From Muricauda sp. MAR_2010_75 (GTDB taxonomy: Bacteria; Bacteroidota; Bacteroidia; Flavobacteriales; Flavobacteriaceae): a stretch of DNA of 64,000 nucleotides. Below the pieces are notes generated by a model, which saw nothing but the letters and a program-made list of their open reading frames with translations, was not told the DNA's origin and searched no databases. Positions 8,471-15,441 of this stretch are shown in pieces. A program made the translations under genes and the position numbers. Position 1 is the stretch's first letter. Each line of letters opens with the position of its first letter. The stretch covers positions 1,511,501 to 1,575,500 of the forward strand of contig NZ_JQNJ01000001.1 of the NCBI RefSeq assembly GCF_000745185.1. The letters are read 5' to 3'.

Positions 8471-8839
8471 ATGTTCAAAGAAAATAGAGAAGACATAGAG
8501 CAACTGATTTTAAATTACTTTGAAGGAATCTTTGAGGGAGATGGGGAAAAACTGGAAAAGTGTTTTCACGAAAACACTTTTTTGTATGGCGACATCAAAG
8601 GAGAGGATTACTTAAAAAGTAAATCAGCCTATATTGAAGGTGTTATGAACCGACAAAGCCCAAAGTCCTTGGGAGAGGAATGTAGAATGGGCATAATCGG
8701 CATCGATATTTTGGGAAAGGTGGCCATGGTAAAACTGCATGTGCCGTTCTCGGGATACAATTATTACGATTATCTATCCTTGGCCAAAATAGCAGGAGAG
8801 TGGAAAATTGTAAATAAGGTTTTTACTCATATTGACTAA
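8471..8839 (+). CDS. NTF2-like (putative lumazine-binding) protein
   Basis: A 122-residue protein with the SnoaL/NTF2 cone fold pattern. It has EQLILNYFEGIFEGDGEKLEKCFHENTFLYG at the start, LGKVAMVKLHV in the centre, and DYLSLAKIAGEWKIVNKVF at the end, typical of the putative lumazine-binding family. ATG 8471 is chosen because it starts just after the SDR stop; the open frame extends upstream within the SDR gene. It is the last gene of the tautomerase-SDR operon and a terminator-like hairpin follows. The ligand or reaction is unknown. Confidence 0.8.
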   Translation: MFKENREDIEQLILNYFEGIFEGDGEKLEKCFHENTFLYGDIKGEDYLKSKSAYIEGVMNRQSPKSLGEECRMGIIGIDILGKVAMVKLHVPFSGYNYYDYLSLAKIAGEWKIVNKVFTHID

Positions 8840-8869
8840 TTGTTGATTTTAGATGTACTGTTAGGATTG

Positions 8870-8908
8870 GAGCGGTTTGGAGAATTATCTGAACCGCTTC
8901 ACTCTTTT
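8870..8908 (+). terminator. Terminator-like hairpin after the tautomerase-SDR-NTF2 operon
   Basis: AGCGGTTT (8871-8878) pairs with GAACCGCT (8891-8898) around a 12-base loop. A short T run follows at 8904-8907. The position, about 30 bases after the NTF2-like stop, fits an intrinsic terminator, although the T run is weak. Confidence 0.5.
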
Positions 8909-8925
8909 AAATTGTACCTTTGAGC

Positions 8926-9096
8926 ATGCTGTTTGCTATACTTCAACAACCGGACATCCAGAAAAAAATGGAAGAAGCCCCGGACAGTGCGTACGAAATT
9001 GGCGTGGTCATTGGCAGCTATCTCCCTTTTGTGATCTTGGCGGCAATCGCATATGTCATTTATTATTATAATAAAAAGAAACGGGGTTCTGGATAA
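8926..9096 (+). CDS. Small single-pass membrane protein
   Basis: A 56-residue open frame starting MLFAILQQPD. A short acidic/basic lead is followed by a hydrophobic helix at about residues 26-48 (IGVVIGSYLPFVILAAIAYV) and a lysine-rich tail, NKKKRGSG. The positive tail suggests a cytoplasmic C-terminus. A -7 box TACCTTTG (8915-8922) ends three bases before the ATG, so the transcript would be nearly leaderless. The gene sits between the preceding hairpin and the SDR promoter. Its function is unknown; the coherent helix and tail and the promoter support it as real. Confidence 0.55.
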   Translation: MLFAILQQPDIQKKMEEAPDSAYEIGVVIGSYLPFVILAAIAYVIYYYNKKKRGSG

Positions 9097-9135
9097 GTTT
9101 TGGTACTTATCACAAGATCAACATATAAGTGACCT

Positions 9136-9197
9136 TTTGAACAAAGTAACTATGGACGTTTGAACAAAGTTCACAGTGTTTTTCCCAACTAGTTTTG
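9136..9197 (+). promoter_or_regulatory. Direct-repeat activator site and -7 box before the SDR-AraC pair
   Basis: The 12-mer TTTGAACAAAGT occurs at 9136-9147 and again at 9159-9170, a 23-base period on the same face of the helix. TAGTTTTG, an exact TAnnTTTG box, follows at 9190-9197, 21 bases before ATG 9219. No TTG -33 element is at the right distance. This is the layout of an AraC-type activator bound in place of the -33 element. The AraC gene at 10243 is the natural candidate. Confidence 0.55.
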
Positions 9198-9218
9198 TCT
9201 CAAATAAAACCATAAAAA

Positions 9219-10214
9219 ATGAGACGAAACAATGATCAAGGCATACTTCAAAAATCAATAGGTTCTGGGTTTGATGCCAAGTCGACCACATCAGAAGTAA
9301 TTAAAGGAATCGATCTTTCCGGGAAAATCGCCATAGTGACCGGTGGCAATACAGGGATTGGACTGGAAACCACCAAAACTCTTGCAGCGGCTGGAGCGAC
9401 CGTCATTGTTCCAGCACGGGATATTAATAAGGCCAAGAAAAATCTACAAGGCATTGAAAACGTGGAACTGGAAACCATGGATTTAATGCACCCTGAATCC
9501 GTGAATGCCTTTGCCGAAAAGTTTTTGACTTCTGACAGGTCGCTACATTTGCTAATCAACAATGCAGGCATTATGTGGGTGCCGTTACGAAGGGATAGCA
9601 GAGGAATTGAGTCCCAACTCGCAACCAATTATTTATCTGTTTTTGAGCTGACAGCAAGATTGTGGCCATCATTGAAAAAAGCTAATGGGGCAAGAGTGGT
9701 GAATATTTCTTCACAAGGACATCATTTTGCCCCGTTTGACTTTGAAGACCCTAATTTTGAAAATCGCACTTATGAAACTCTTCAGGCATATGGCCAATCC
9801 AAAACAGCACTCAATTTATTCTCAATGGAAATGGACCATCGGGCGGAGAGGCATAATGTTAGGGTTTTTTCATTGCATCCCGGCTCCATTGGAGGAACGG
9901 AACTTGCACGAGAAGCTCCATTGGAACTGTTTCAGCAAATGGGGTTTTGCGATGCAGACGGGAACCTATTGCCCGAAGTCGCAGCTTCGTTAAAGACCAT
10001 TCCCCAAGGTGCGGCCACAACAGTTTGGTGTGCCACAAGCCCAACACTGAATTCAATGGGAGGCGTGTATTGCGAAGATGTGGAGATTGCCCCGTTGAGC
10101 TTGGATTTGTCAAAAGGAAGTGGTGTACATCCCTATTCTTTGGATGAGGTCAGCGCGCAACGCCTTTGGAAGTTGAGCGAAGAATTGACTGGAGTACATT
10201 TTCAAGTGGACTGA
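9219..10214 (+). CDS. SDR family NAD(P)-dependent oxidoreductase (retinol dehydrogenase-like)
   Basis: A 331-residue short-chain dehydrogenase of the extended retinol-dehydrogenase/WW-oxidoreductase-like group. An N-terminal lead of about 30 residues precedes the cofactor motif TGGNTGIG. NNAGIMWVP follows, then the catalytic NISS serine and YGQSK, with both Tyr and Lys present. It probably reduces or oxidises a small carbonyl or alcohol with NADP(H); the substrate is unknown. The AraC regulator begins 28 bases after its stop. Two direct repeats and a -7 box stand upstream. Confidence 0.87.
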   Translation: MRRNNDQGILQKSIGSGFDAKSTTSEVIKGIDLSGKIAIVTGGNTGIGLETTKTLAAAGATVIVPARDINKAKKNLQGIENVELETMDLMHPESVNAFAEKFLTSDRSLHLLINNAGIMWVPLRRDSRGIESQLATNYLSVFELTARLWPSLKKANGARVVNISSQGHHFAPFDFEDPNFENRTYETLQAYGQSKTALNLFSMEMDHRAERHNVRVFSLHPGSIGGTELAREAPLELFQQMGFCDADGNLLPEVAASLKTIPQGAATTVWCATSPTLNSMGGVYCEDVEIAPLSLDLSKGSGVHPYSLDEVSAQRLWKLSEELTGVHFQVD

Positions 10215-10242
10215 TCTATGTAATTTTATGCTGCACGAGCCT

Positions 10243-11061
10243 ATGGAATTTCAACTTAAATACATAACCCCGGATATAAAGCTCTCTTCGTATGACGATA
10301 GGTTGTTTAAAACCGAGGCGGTGTTTGATCACCATATGCTTGTGTGGTTCATTTCGGGGGAGACCAAGATTATTCAGGCAGATGAAAGCCATGTTTTTAA
10401 AGCAGGAGACATTTTTCTGATTCCAAGAAATCAATTGGCGACCATCATCAATTATCCAAAGGATGGGTTGCTGCATAAATCCGTAGTGATGCACTTGACC
10501 GTGGACAAGCTCAGAACATTTTATGCTCCATTGGAGGTAGAGCCAAAAGCTACGGTTCCTGCAAAAATCTTGCGATTTAAAAACCATCCGTTGTTGGAAA
10601 GTTGTTTGGCTTCCCTGATTCCGTATTTTGATATGAAAGATGAAATTTTTCCGGAGGAAATCGCATCCCTGAAAATTACGGAGGCCATTTCCATTCTCAG
10701 AAGAATAGATAAGAACATTGACAACCTTTTGGCCAATTTTGAAGACCCATATAAAATCAATTTGACTGATTTTATGGAGAAGAACTTCATGTTCAATATG
10801 CCCTTGGAGAAGTTCAGTTATTTGACTGGAAGAAGCTTGACAACTTTTAAAAGGGATTTTAATAAAACATTCAACATGACCCCACAGCGATGGTTGACCC
10901 AAAAGCGACTGGAGCTGGCCCACTACCAACTTTCCAACCAAAATCGGAAGCCTGTTGAGGTCTATTTGGAAACGGGTTTTGAAAACCTATCGCACTTTTC
11001 CTATGCTTTTAAAAGGCATTTTGGACTGACACCGTCAGAACTCGTTAATAAAACAAAATAA
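10243..11061 (+). CDS. AraC family transcriptional regulator
   Basis: A 272-residue regulator with an N-terminal cupin-like effector domain (HHMLVWFISGETKIIQADESHVFKAGDIFLIPRN). The C-terminal AraC double helix-turn-helix covers about the last 100 residues (FSYLTGRSLTTFKRDFNKTFNMTPQRWL, then ETGFENLSHFSYAFKRHFGLTPSEL). An ATG five codons earlier (10228) is also possible; MEFQLKYITPD is the more usual family start. It follows the retinol-dehydrogenase-like SDR with a short gap, so it probably controls that gene through the direct repeats at 9136-9170. Confidence 0.88.
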   Translation: MEFQLKYITPDIKLSSYDDRLFKTEAVFDHHMLVWFISGETKIIQADESHVFKAGDIFLIPRNQLATIINYPKDGLLHKSVVMHLTVDKLRTFYAPLEVEPKATVPAKILRFKNHPLLESCLASLIPYFDMKDEIFPEEIASLKITEAISILRRIDKNIDNLLANFEDPYKINLTDFMEKNFMFNMPLEKFSYLTGRSLTTFKRDFNKTFNMTPQRWLTQKRLELAHYQLSNQNRKPVEVYLETGFENLSHFSYAFKRHFGLTPSELVNKTK

Positions 11062-11186
11062 TTAACCTTGCTCCTCAAACATCTAGTTAGAAATAGACTG
11101 TCCATACCTACCCCAATCTTGGTAGCGTCGGAACATGGAGATTTTTATTATTGGGGCTACATCGCCTTTTTCAATAAACACAAATT

Positions 11187-11221
11187 AAATCGATATATCT
11201 CGATTTGTTGTGTTACATTTG
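11187..11221 (+). promoter_or_regulatory. ArsR-type operator palindrome overlapping the arsR-like promoter
   Basis: AAATCGA (11187-11193) and TCGATTT (11200-11206) form a perfect 7-bp inverted repeat with a 6-base spacer. A -7 box TACATTTG follows at 11214-11221, and the ATG is at 11226, so binding would block the promoter. The same 12 bases AAATCGATATAT recur at 11553-11564 before the next gene. This is typical of an autorepressing ArsR protein. Confidence 0.6.
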
Positions 11222-11225
11222 CGCC

Positions 11226-11528
11226 ATGGATATGTTAGAAGTAAACAAAGTATTATCAAACCAGGTGCGAATAGACATTCTTAACTGGCTCAAAAAACCA
11301 GAGGAGAACTTTCCGCCACAGGTAAATGTCCCAGATTTTAGTGATGGTGTCTGTGTTTGCCATATTCAGGATAAAACAGGATTGTCACAATCCACCATTT
11401 CCCATTATTTGACCATGATGCACAGGGTTGATTTATTGATAGCCACCAGACATGGCAAATGGACGTATTACAGACGAAACGAAGATGAAATACGCAACTA
11501 TATAAACACATTGAAGAACGAGTTATAA
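11226..11528 (+). CDS. ArsR/SmtB family winged-helix regulator
   Basis: A 100-residue ArsR-type repressor: VLSNQVRIDILNWLKKPEE, then the recognition region KTGLSQSTISHYLTMMHRVDLL, then the wing RHGKWTYYRR. A Cys-x-Cys pair lies in DGVCVCHIQ just before the recognition helix. In ArsR relatives that is where thiol ligands for As(III) or metals sit, so a thiol or metal signal is possible but unproven. ATG 11226 (MDMLEVNKV) is chosen over a codon seven positions upstream that would fall in the operator. It leads a three-gene unit with a CBU_0592-like protein and a proline-dehydrogenase-like enzyme. Confidence 0.87.
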   Translation: MDMLEVNKVLSNQVRIDILNWLKKPEENFPPQVNVPDFSDGVCVCHIQDKTGLSQSTISHYLTMMHRVDLLIATRHGKWTYYRRNEDEIRNYINTLKNEL

Positions 11529-11552
11529 CTTTTTTTATTCATTTGAAACTAC

Positions 11553-11567
11553 AAATCGATATATTTA
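11553..11567 (+). promoter_or_regulatory. Second ArsR-type half-site before the CBU_0592 gene
   Basis: AAATCGATATAT at 11553-11564 repeats the left part of the palindrome at 11187-11198 exactly, but the right arm is degenerate. It overlaps a near -7 box, TATATTTA (11560-11567), and ends seven bases before ATG 11571. The ArsR protein probably also controls this start point. Confidence 0.45.
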
Positions 11568-11570
11568 AAT

Positions 11571-11828
11571 ATGATAGATTTAATTATTGATTTATTGGGT
11601 TGGACCAGCTCAATACTGCTAGTGACTGCTTATTGGTTAAACAGTAAAAACCCAATCAATGCCCAAACCTTACTGTACCAACTCCTAAATATAACTGGTA
11701 GCCTATCGTTGATGATAAATACTATTTATTATGGCGCATACCCTTCCAGTTCGGTCAATATCGTTTGGCTCTTCATTGGGCTTATCCATATATCAACAAT
11801 CTTAAAAAACAAACACAATACAATCTAA
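11571..11828 (+). CDS. Small membrane protein, CBU_0592-like
   Basis: An 85-residue protein with three hydrophobic segments: WTSSILLVTAYWLNSK, LLNITGSLSLMINTIYYGA and VNIVWLFIGLIHISTIL. Its size and pattern match the CBU_0592-like family of small membrane proteins, distantly like sugar-transporter SemiSWEET halves. It sits between the ArsR-like repressor and the proline-dehydrogenase-like gene, which begins two bases after its stop, so the three are one unit. No function is established. Confidence 0.72.
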   Translation: MIDLIIDLLGWTSSILLVTAYWLNSKNPINAQTLLYQLLNITGSLSLMINTIYYGAYPSSSVNIVWLFIGLIHISTILKNKHNTI

Positions 11829-11830
11829 AG

Positions 11831-12772
11831 ATGGAACAAGAATTACTTCGTATGGGGTCTGCTGCTTTACGAAAGGCAGCCTTAAGCCATGAGGCAAAAG
11901 AATATATCCTATCCAATGAAGCACTATATAGAACAATTAAAAAGGCAGCCGACAGATACATTGGAGGAGAAACACTTGATGAGACCATACATAAGGTTAA
12001 ACATCAGAATGGAAGTGGATTTAAATGCTCCATGGAGTATATGGGCGAAAACACGCTCACAGCGGACGAAGCCAATGAGGCTACCCATGAATTCCTTAGG
12101 ATTGTGGATGAGATAAAAAATCAAAAACTCAATTCAACAGTCTCCCTGGACCTTTCCCATATAGGCTTGGCAGTTTCACATGAATTATGTTTAAACAACA
12201 TAAAATCCATAGTGGGGCAGGCTGAAAAAAATAACATTGAAGTTACCATTAGCGCCGAAGGTGTTGAAATAACGGATGCCATCATCGATATCTATAAATC
12301 AACGGCCGAGGCCTATAAAAATGCTTCAATTACCCTGCAGGCCTACTTACACCGCACCCAGGATGATTTTAAGGAGTTGAGTAAGGAAAATGGAAGGATA
12401 CGAATGGTAAAAGGAGCTTTTGAAACCCCAAAGCACCTTTCTATTCCAAGAGGTGATGCATTGGATGAAAGATATTTGTATTATGTAGACCAGTTGTTAT
12501 CCCAAAATCACAAATGCTCCATTGCAACACATCATTCCAAAATTCAGCAAGAGGCCATCAAATTGATTCAGCAACACAACCCGGACAAAAGCCTCTATGA
12601 GTTTGAAAGTTTATATGGCATCCAAACAGAACAACTTATTGCATTAAAGGAACAAGGTTATCCAACCAAGCTATACCTTGTTTATGGTAAAGAATGGTAC
12701 CTCTATCTATGCAATAGAATTGCGGAATATCCATTGTACCTGTTTCGGGCATTGAACGATATTCTCAATTGA
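11831..12772 (+). CDS. Proline dehydrogenase-like flavoenzyme
   Basis: A 313-residue (beta-alpha)8 FAD enzyme of the proline dehydrogenase family, the size of the single-domain bacterial forms. Recognisable blocks are LQAYLHRTQDD (169-179), RMVKGAF (191-197), SIATHHSK (230-237), FESLYGIQ (258-265), and the final LVYGKEWYLYLCNRIAEYP (283-301). In true proline dehydrogenases the last block carries two adjacent arginines that hold the substrate carboxylate. Here the first is Asn295 and only Arg296 remains, so the substrate may differ from proline. ATG 11831 is preferred to the upstream in-frame codon inside the previous gene. It is under ArsR-type control. Confidence 0.82.
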   Translation: MEQELLRMGSAALRKAALSHEAKEYILSNEALYRTIKKAADRYIGGETLDETIHKVKHQNGSGFKCSMEYMGENTLTADEANEATHEFLRIVDEIKNQKLNSTVSLDLSHIGLAVSHELCLNNIKSIVGQAEKNNIEVTISAEGVEITDAIIDIYKSTAEAYKNASITLQAYLHRTQDDFKELSKENGRIRMVKGAFETPKHLSIPRGDALDERYLYYVDQLLSQNHKCSIATHHSKIQQEAIKLIQQHNPDKSLYEFESLYGIQTEQLIALKEQGYPTKLYLVYGKEWYLYLCNRIAEYPLYLFRALNDILN

Positions 12773-12943
12773 ACCTTGACCATAGGGCGGTAAAATTAGT
12801 GGTAAACAGCAAAAACATTCTTCAATGGGTGAAGGGTTCAAGCCAATATTTGTTGGGCAATAGGCACAGGACAATCCCGTGATTTGAAACCAACGACATC
12901 CACCAACATGGCTTCCTTCGCCCTGTTTTCTTTTTAACAAACC

Positions 12944-13010
12944 TGTCCCAAACCACCAATAAATTGTCTTTTGGGACAAATGACAAAGGCAGGTCCTCCT
13001 TCTAATTTTG
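12944..13010 (+). promoter_or_regulatory. Inverted-repeat operator and -7 box before the NTF2-globin gene
   Basis: TGTCCCAAA (12944-12952) and TTTGGGACA (12970-12978) are perfect 9-bp inverted arms separated by 17 bases. An exact -7 box, TAATTTTG, lies at 13003-13010, 28 bases before ATG 13039. No good -33 element is present, so an activator bound to the repeat is plausible. The rest of 12773-12943 shows nothing recognisable. Confidence 0.5.
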
Positions 13011-13038
13011 TGTCATCAATTCATTTAAAATCAGAGTT

Positions 13039-14283
13039 ATGAAGCATTTACTCTTAATAGGTGCATTGCTGTTAAACGCAATGGTAGGTGATGCACAACA
13101 GTATGAATCAATTAAAAAGAAAAATAAGATGAACAACAAGGAAATTGCACTGGCAATCAATCAAGCAGTCCAAAATGCGGAGGCGGACAACGCCGCTGCA
13201 TTGGTCACAGAAAACTACATTCAACACACCCCAGTTGTCCCCAATGGGAGAAAGGGCTTGAAAATGCTGTTGACCAAAATTAAGAACCGAGAGATTCCCG
13301 CTCCCAAATTAAATACGGTTCGGATAATAGAGGAGGGGGATTATGTGGTCCTGCACCATGAAGCACATTGGCCCAACCGGAAGGCTATGTTCGAGATTTT
13401 CAGATTTAAGGAAGGTTTGGCAGCGGAACACTGGAGCGGTATCATGGACCATCCAGAGAAGACCGTTAGCGGCAATAGCATGTTTGATGGGGAGACACAA
13501 ATCACAGCATTGGACAAAACGGATGTAAACAAGGCTATTGTAAAATCGTTTGTGGAAACTGTATTGATAGATGGGGATTTGAAACCGGAAACGATTCAGA
13601 AGTTCTACGATACTGATATTATCCAGCACAATCCATTCGTGGATAATGGCTTGGATGGTTTTGTGCAGGGAATCACAGGCCTGCAAAAACAGGGCATCAC
13701 TGTTGAGATAAACAGGATTCATTACCTCATTGGACAAGGAAATTTTGTGTTTGCTCTTTCCGAAGGAAAGTTTGGGGAAAACGGAGGGAAACCCACTGCG
13801 TTTTTTGATTTGTTCCGATTGGAAAAGGGTAAAATTGTGGAACATTGGGATGTGCTTCAGGAGGTTCCGGAGAAAATGGCCCATGATAACGGAATGTTCA
13901 AACAATCACTTTACAAACGATTGGGCGGGTATGATGGCATAGCCGCTTATGTGGACCATGCATTTCCCCAAGTGGCTGGGCATCCTGATCTTCAGCATTT
14001 GTTCATTGGGCATTCCATGGCCACAAAAATGAGACAAAGGCAACTCATCATCGATAAATTGTCGAGCACATTGCAAGGCCCTACCATTTATTTGGGTAAA
14101 CCATTGAACGAAATCCACCAAGGACTGGAAATTACTCAGGCACAATGGGAATCGTTTATGGGAGTGATGCGCAAGGCGATGGATGAAAGAGGCATAAACG
14201 GTGAAACGAAAAAGGATTTTATACATTTATTTGAGAATTTTAGGGGAGTTACGGTGGAAGCCGAATTGGGCAAGCAGGAATAG
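13039..14283 (+). CDS. Secreted fusion protein: two NTF2/SnoaL-like domains plus a truncated globin
   Basis: A 414-residue protein. Residues 1-19 look like a signal peptide (MKHLLLIGALLLNAMVGDA). Two SnoaL-like NTF2 domains follow at about 33-140 and 163-280; both carry the pattern E.YIQH.P / TDIIQHNPF and end in ...EHW. Residues 290-400 are a group 1 truncated haemoglobin: SLYKRLGGYDGIAAYV, QGPTIYLGKPLNEIHQG and a final helix. By eye against M. tuberculosis trHbN, His360 is the proximal F8 ligand, Gln335 is E11, Phe309 is B10 and Met331 is E7. Export of a haem domain together with SnoaL domains is unusual. A GlxA-type regulator follows. Confidence 0.82.
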   Translation: MKHLLLIGALLLNAMVGDAQQYESIKKKNKMNNKEIALAINQAVQNAEADNAAALVTENYIQHTPVVPNGRKGLKMLLTKIKNREIPAPKLNTVRIIEEGDYVVLHHEAHWPNRKAMFEIFRFKEGLAAEHWSGIMDHPEKTVSGNSMFDGETQITALDKTDVNKAIVKSFVETVLIDGDLKPETIQKFYDTDIIQHNPFVDNGLDGFVQGITGLQKQGITVEINRIHYLIGQGNFVFALSEGKFGENGGKPTAFFDLFRLEKGKIVEHWDVLQEVPEKMAHDNGMFKQSLYKRLGGYDGIAAYVDHAFPQVAGHPDLQHLFIGHSMATKMRQRQLIIDKLSSTLQGPTIYLGKPLNEIHQGLEITQAQWESFMGVMRKAMDERGINGETKKDFIHLFENFRGVTVEAELGKQE

Positions 14284-14312
14284 TACTTTGATGTACTGAT
14301 ATAATCCATGAA

Positions 14313-14352
14313 AATGGGAAGCTGTCTTATGGGTTAAAGACGGCTTCCCATT
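14313..14352 (+). terminator. Strong hairpin between the globin fusion and the GlxA-type regulator
   Basis: AATGGGAAGCTGTCTT (14313-14328) pairs with AAGACGGCTTCCCATT (14337-14352) along 16 positions with one G-U pair and an 8-base loop. It lies 30 bases after the fusion gene and ends 24 bases before ATG 14376. No T run follows, so it may be a leader or attenuator hairpin or an RNA-stabilising end rather than a plain terminator. Confidence 0.5.
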
Positions 14353-14375
14353 CAACAGTATAAATTGGGAACACG

Positions 14376-15368
14376 ATGCAAAAAATTGGAATACTTGCGT
14401 ATCAAAACTGTACGGCGTCCATGCTCTATGGAGTAGCAGACATTCTTTCGTTGGCCAACGCCCAGCTTCTTGCTCAGGAAAGAGACCCTTTGTTTGCCGT
14501 GGAAATTTTTACCATGGACAATCAACCGGTAGAATGTTTCAATGGGTTGACCATTCACCCAAGCCATAAGCTGAGGACCACCCGGGGATATGACCTTCTT
14601 TATATTCCTGGATTTGTCGGGAATGAAGAATCCACGCTTGAACAAGAAGCGAAAAGTATTGAGCTAATTAGAAGCTGTTTTAGAAAAGGATCTAAACTGG
14701 CCGCTGCCTGCAATGGGAATTTTTTTCTTGCGGAGGCTGGGGTGCTCAACGGAAAAAAAGCAACCACCCATTGGGCATTAAAGGAAAAATTCCAATCAAA
14801 ATATAAGGAAGTGCGGTTACAACCAGAACATATAATCGTTGATGAGGGCAACATTATTTCTGCAGCGGGGGTTACCGCGTACTTTAACTTAGCCTTGTTC
14901 ATTGTTCAAAAATTTGGCTCCAAGGAACTTTCCACGAGCTGTTCCAAAGTGTTTCTAGTGGATTCCGGGAGGCGTATACAAACTCCTTATCAAATGTACC
15001 AAACCCCCAAGAACCATGGAGACCGAGAAGTAGTGCATATTCAGGAATGGCTGGAAGAAAATTATACGGAGGAAATCGACAATAAAAAGTTGGAATTGCT
15101 GAGCAACCTCAGCAAGAAAACCTTGGAGCGACGATTTAAAAAAGCCACGGGATACACACCTTTAAAATACCTTCAAAAAATTAGGATTGAAACCGCAAAG
15201 AAAATGCTGGAATCCCTAAAGCTGTCCTTTAATGAAATCACTTGGAAAGTGGGGTATGAAGATGTGAGCTCTTTCCACAAATTGTTCAAGGCCGATACTG
15301 GGTTAAACCCGATAGCGTACAGACGAAAGTTTTCATTGATTTATTCGAATGAGGACACGAAGCCATAG
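14376..15368 (+). CDS. GlxA-type transcriptional regulator (DJ-1/PfpI plus AraC)
   Basis: A 330-residue regulator. Residues 1-180 form a DJ-1/PfpI amidotransferase-like domain, with the nucleophile-elbow cysteine C112 in LAAACNGNFFLAEAG. Residues from about 225 to 325 are an AraC helix-turn-helix pair (LSNLSKKTLERRFKKATGYTPLKYL, then GYEDVSSFHKLFKADTGLNPIAYRR). Such proteins sense small metabolites with the non-enzymatic DJ-1 fold. It lies directly behind the NTF2-globin gene, separated by a strong hairpin, and may control it through the inverted repeat at 12944-12978. That link is inferred. Confidence 0.88.
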   Translation: MQKIGILAYQNCTASMLYGVADILSLANAQLLAQERDPLFAVEIFTMDNQPVECFNGLTIHPSHKLRTTRGYDLLYIPGFVGNEESTLEQEAKSIELIRSCFRKGSKLAAACNGNFFLAEAGVLNGKKATTHWALKEKFQSKYKEVRLQPEHIIVDEGNIISAAGVTAYFNLALFIVQKFGSKELSTSCSKVFLVDSGRRIQTPYQMYQTPKNHGDREVVHIQEWLEENYTEEIDNKKLELLSNLSKKTLERRFKKATGYTPLKYLQKIRIETAKKMLESLKLSFNEITWKVGYEDVSSFHKLFKADTGLNPIAYRRKFSLIYSNEDTKP

Positions 15369-15441
15369 TCTATTGAACCCACTTTCAAACTCCTAACAAA
15401 ACATCCCTAATAATAAACCCAATCTTGGTACCTTTAATACC

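Noticed and set aside
10216..10941. Minus-strand open frame of 241 codons opposite the AraC gene
   Set aside because: The plus strand carries an intact AraC regulator; the antisense product has no recognisable pattern or start context.
12707..12979. Minus-strand 90-codon frame after the proline-dehydrogenase-like gene
   Set aside because: Cys- and Trp-rich without any pattern of a domain, and it overlaps the end of a real gene and an operator repeat.
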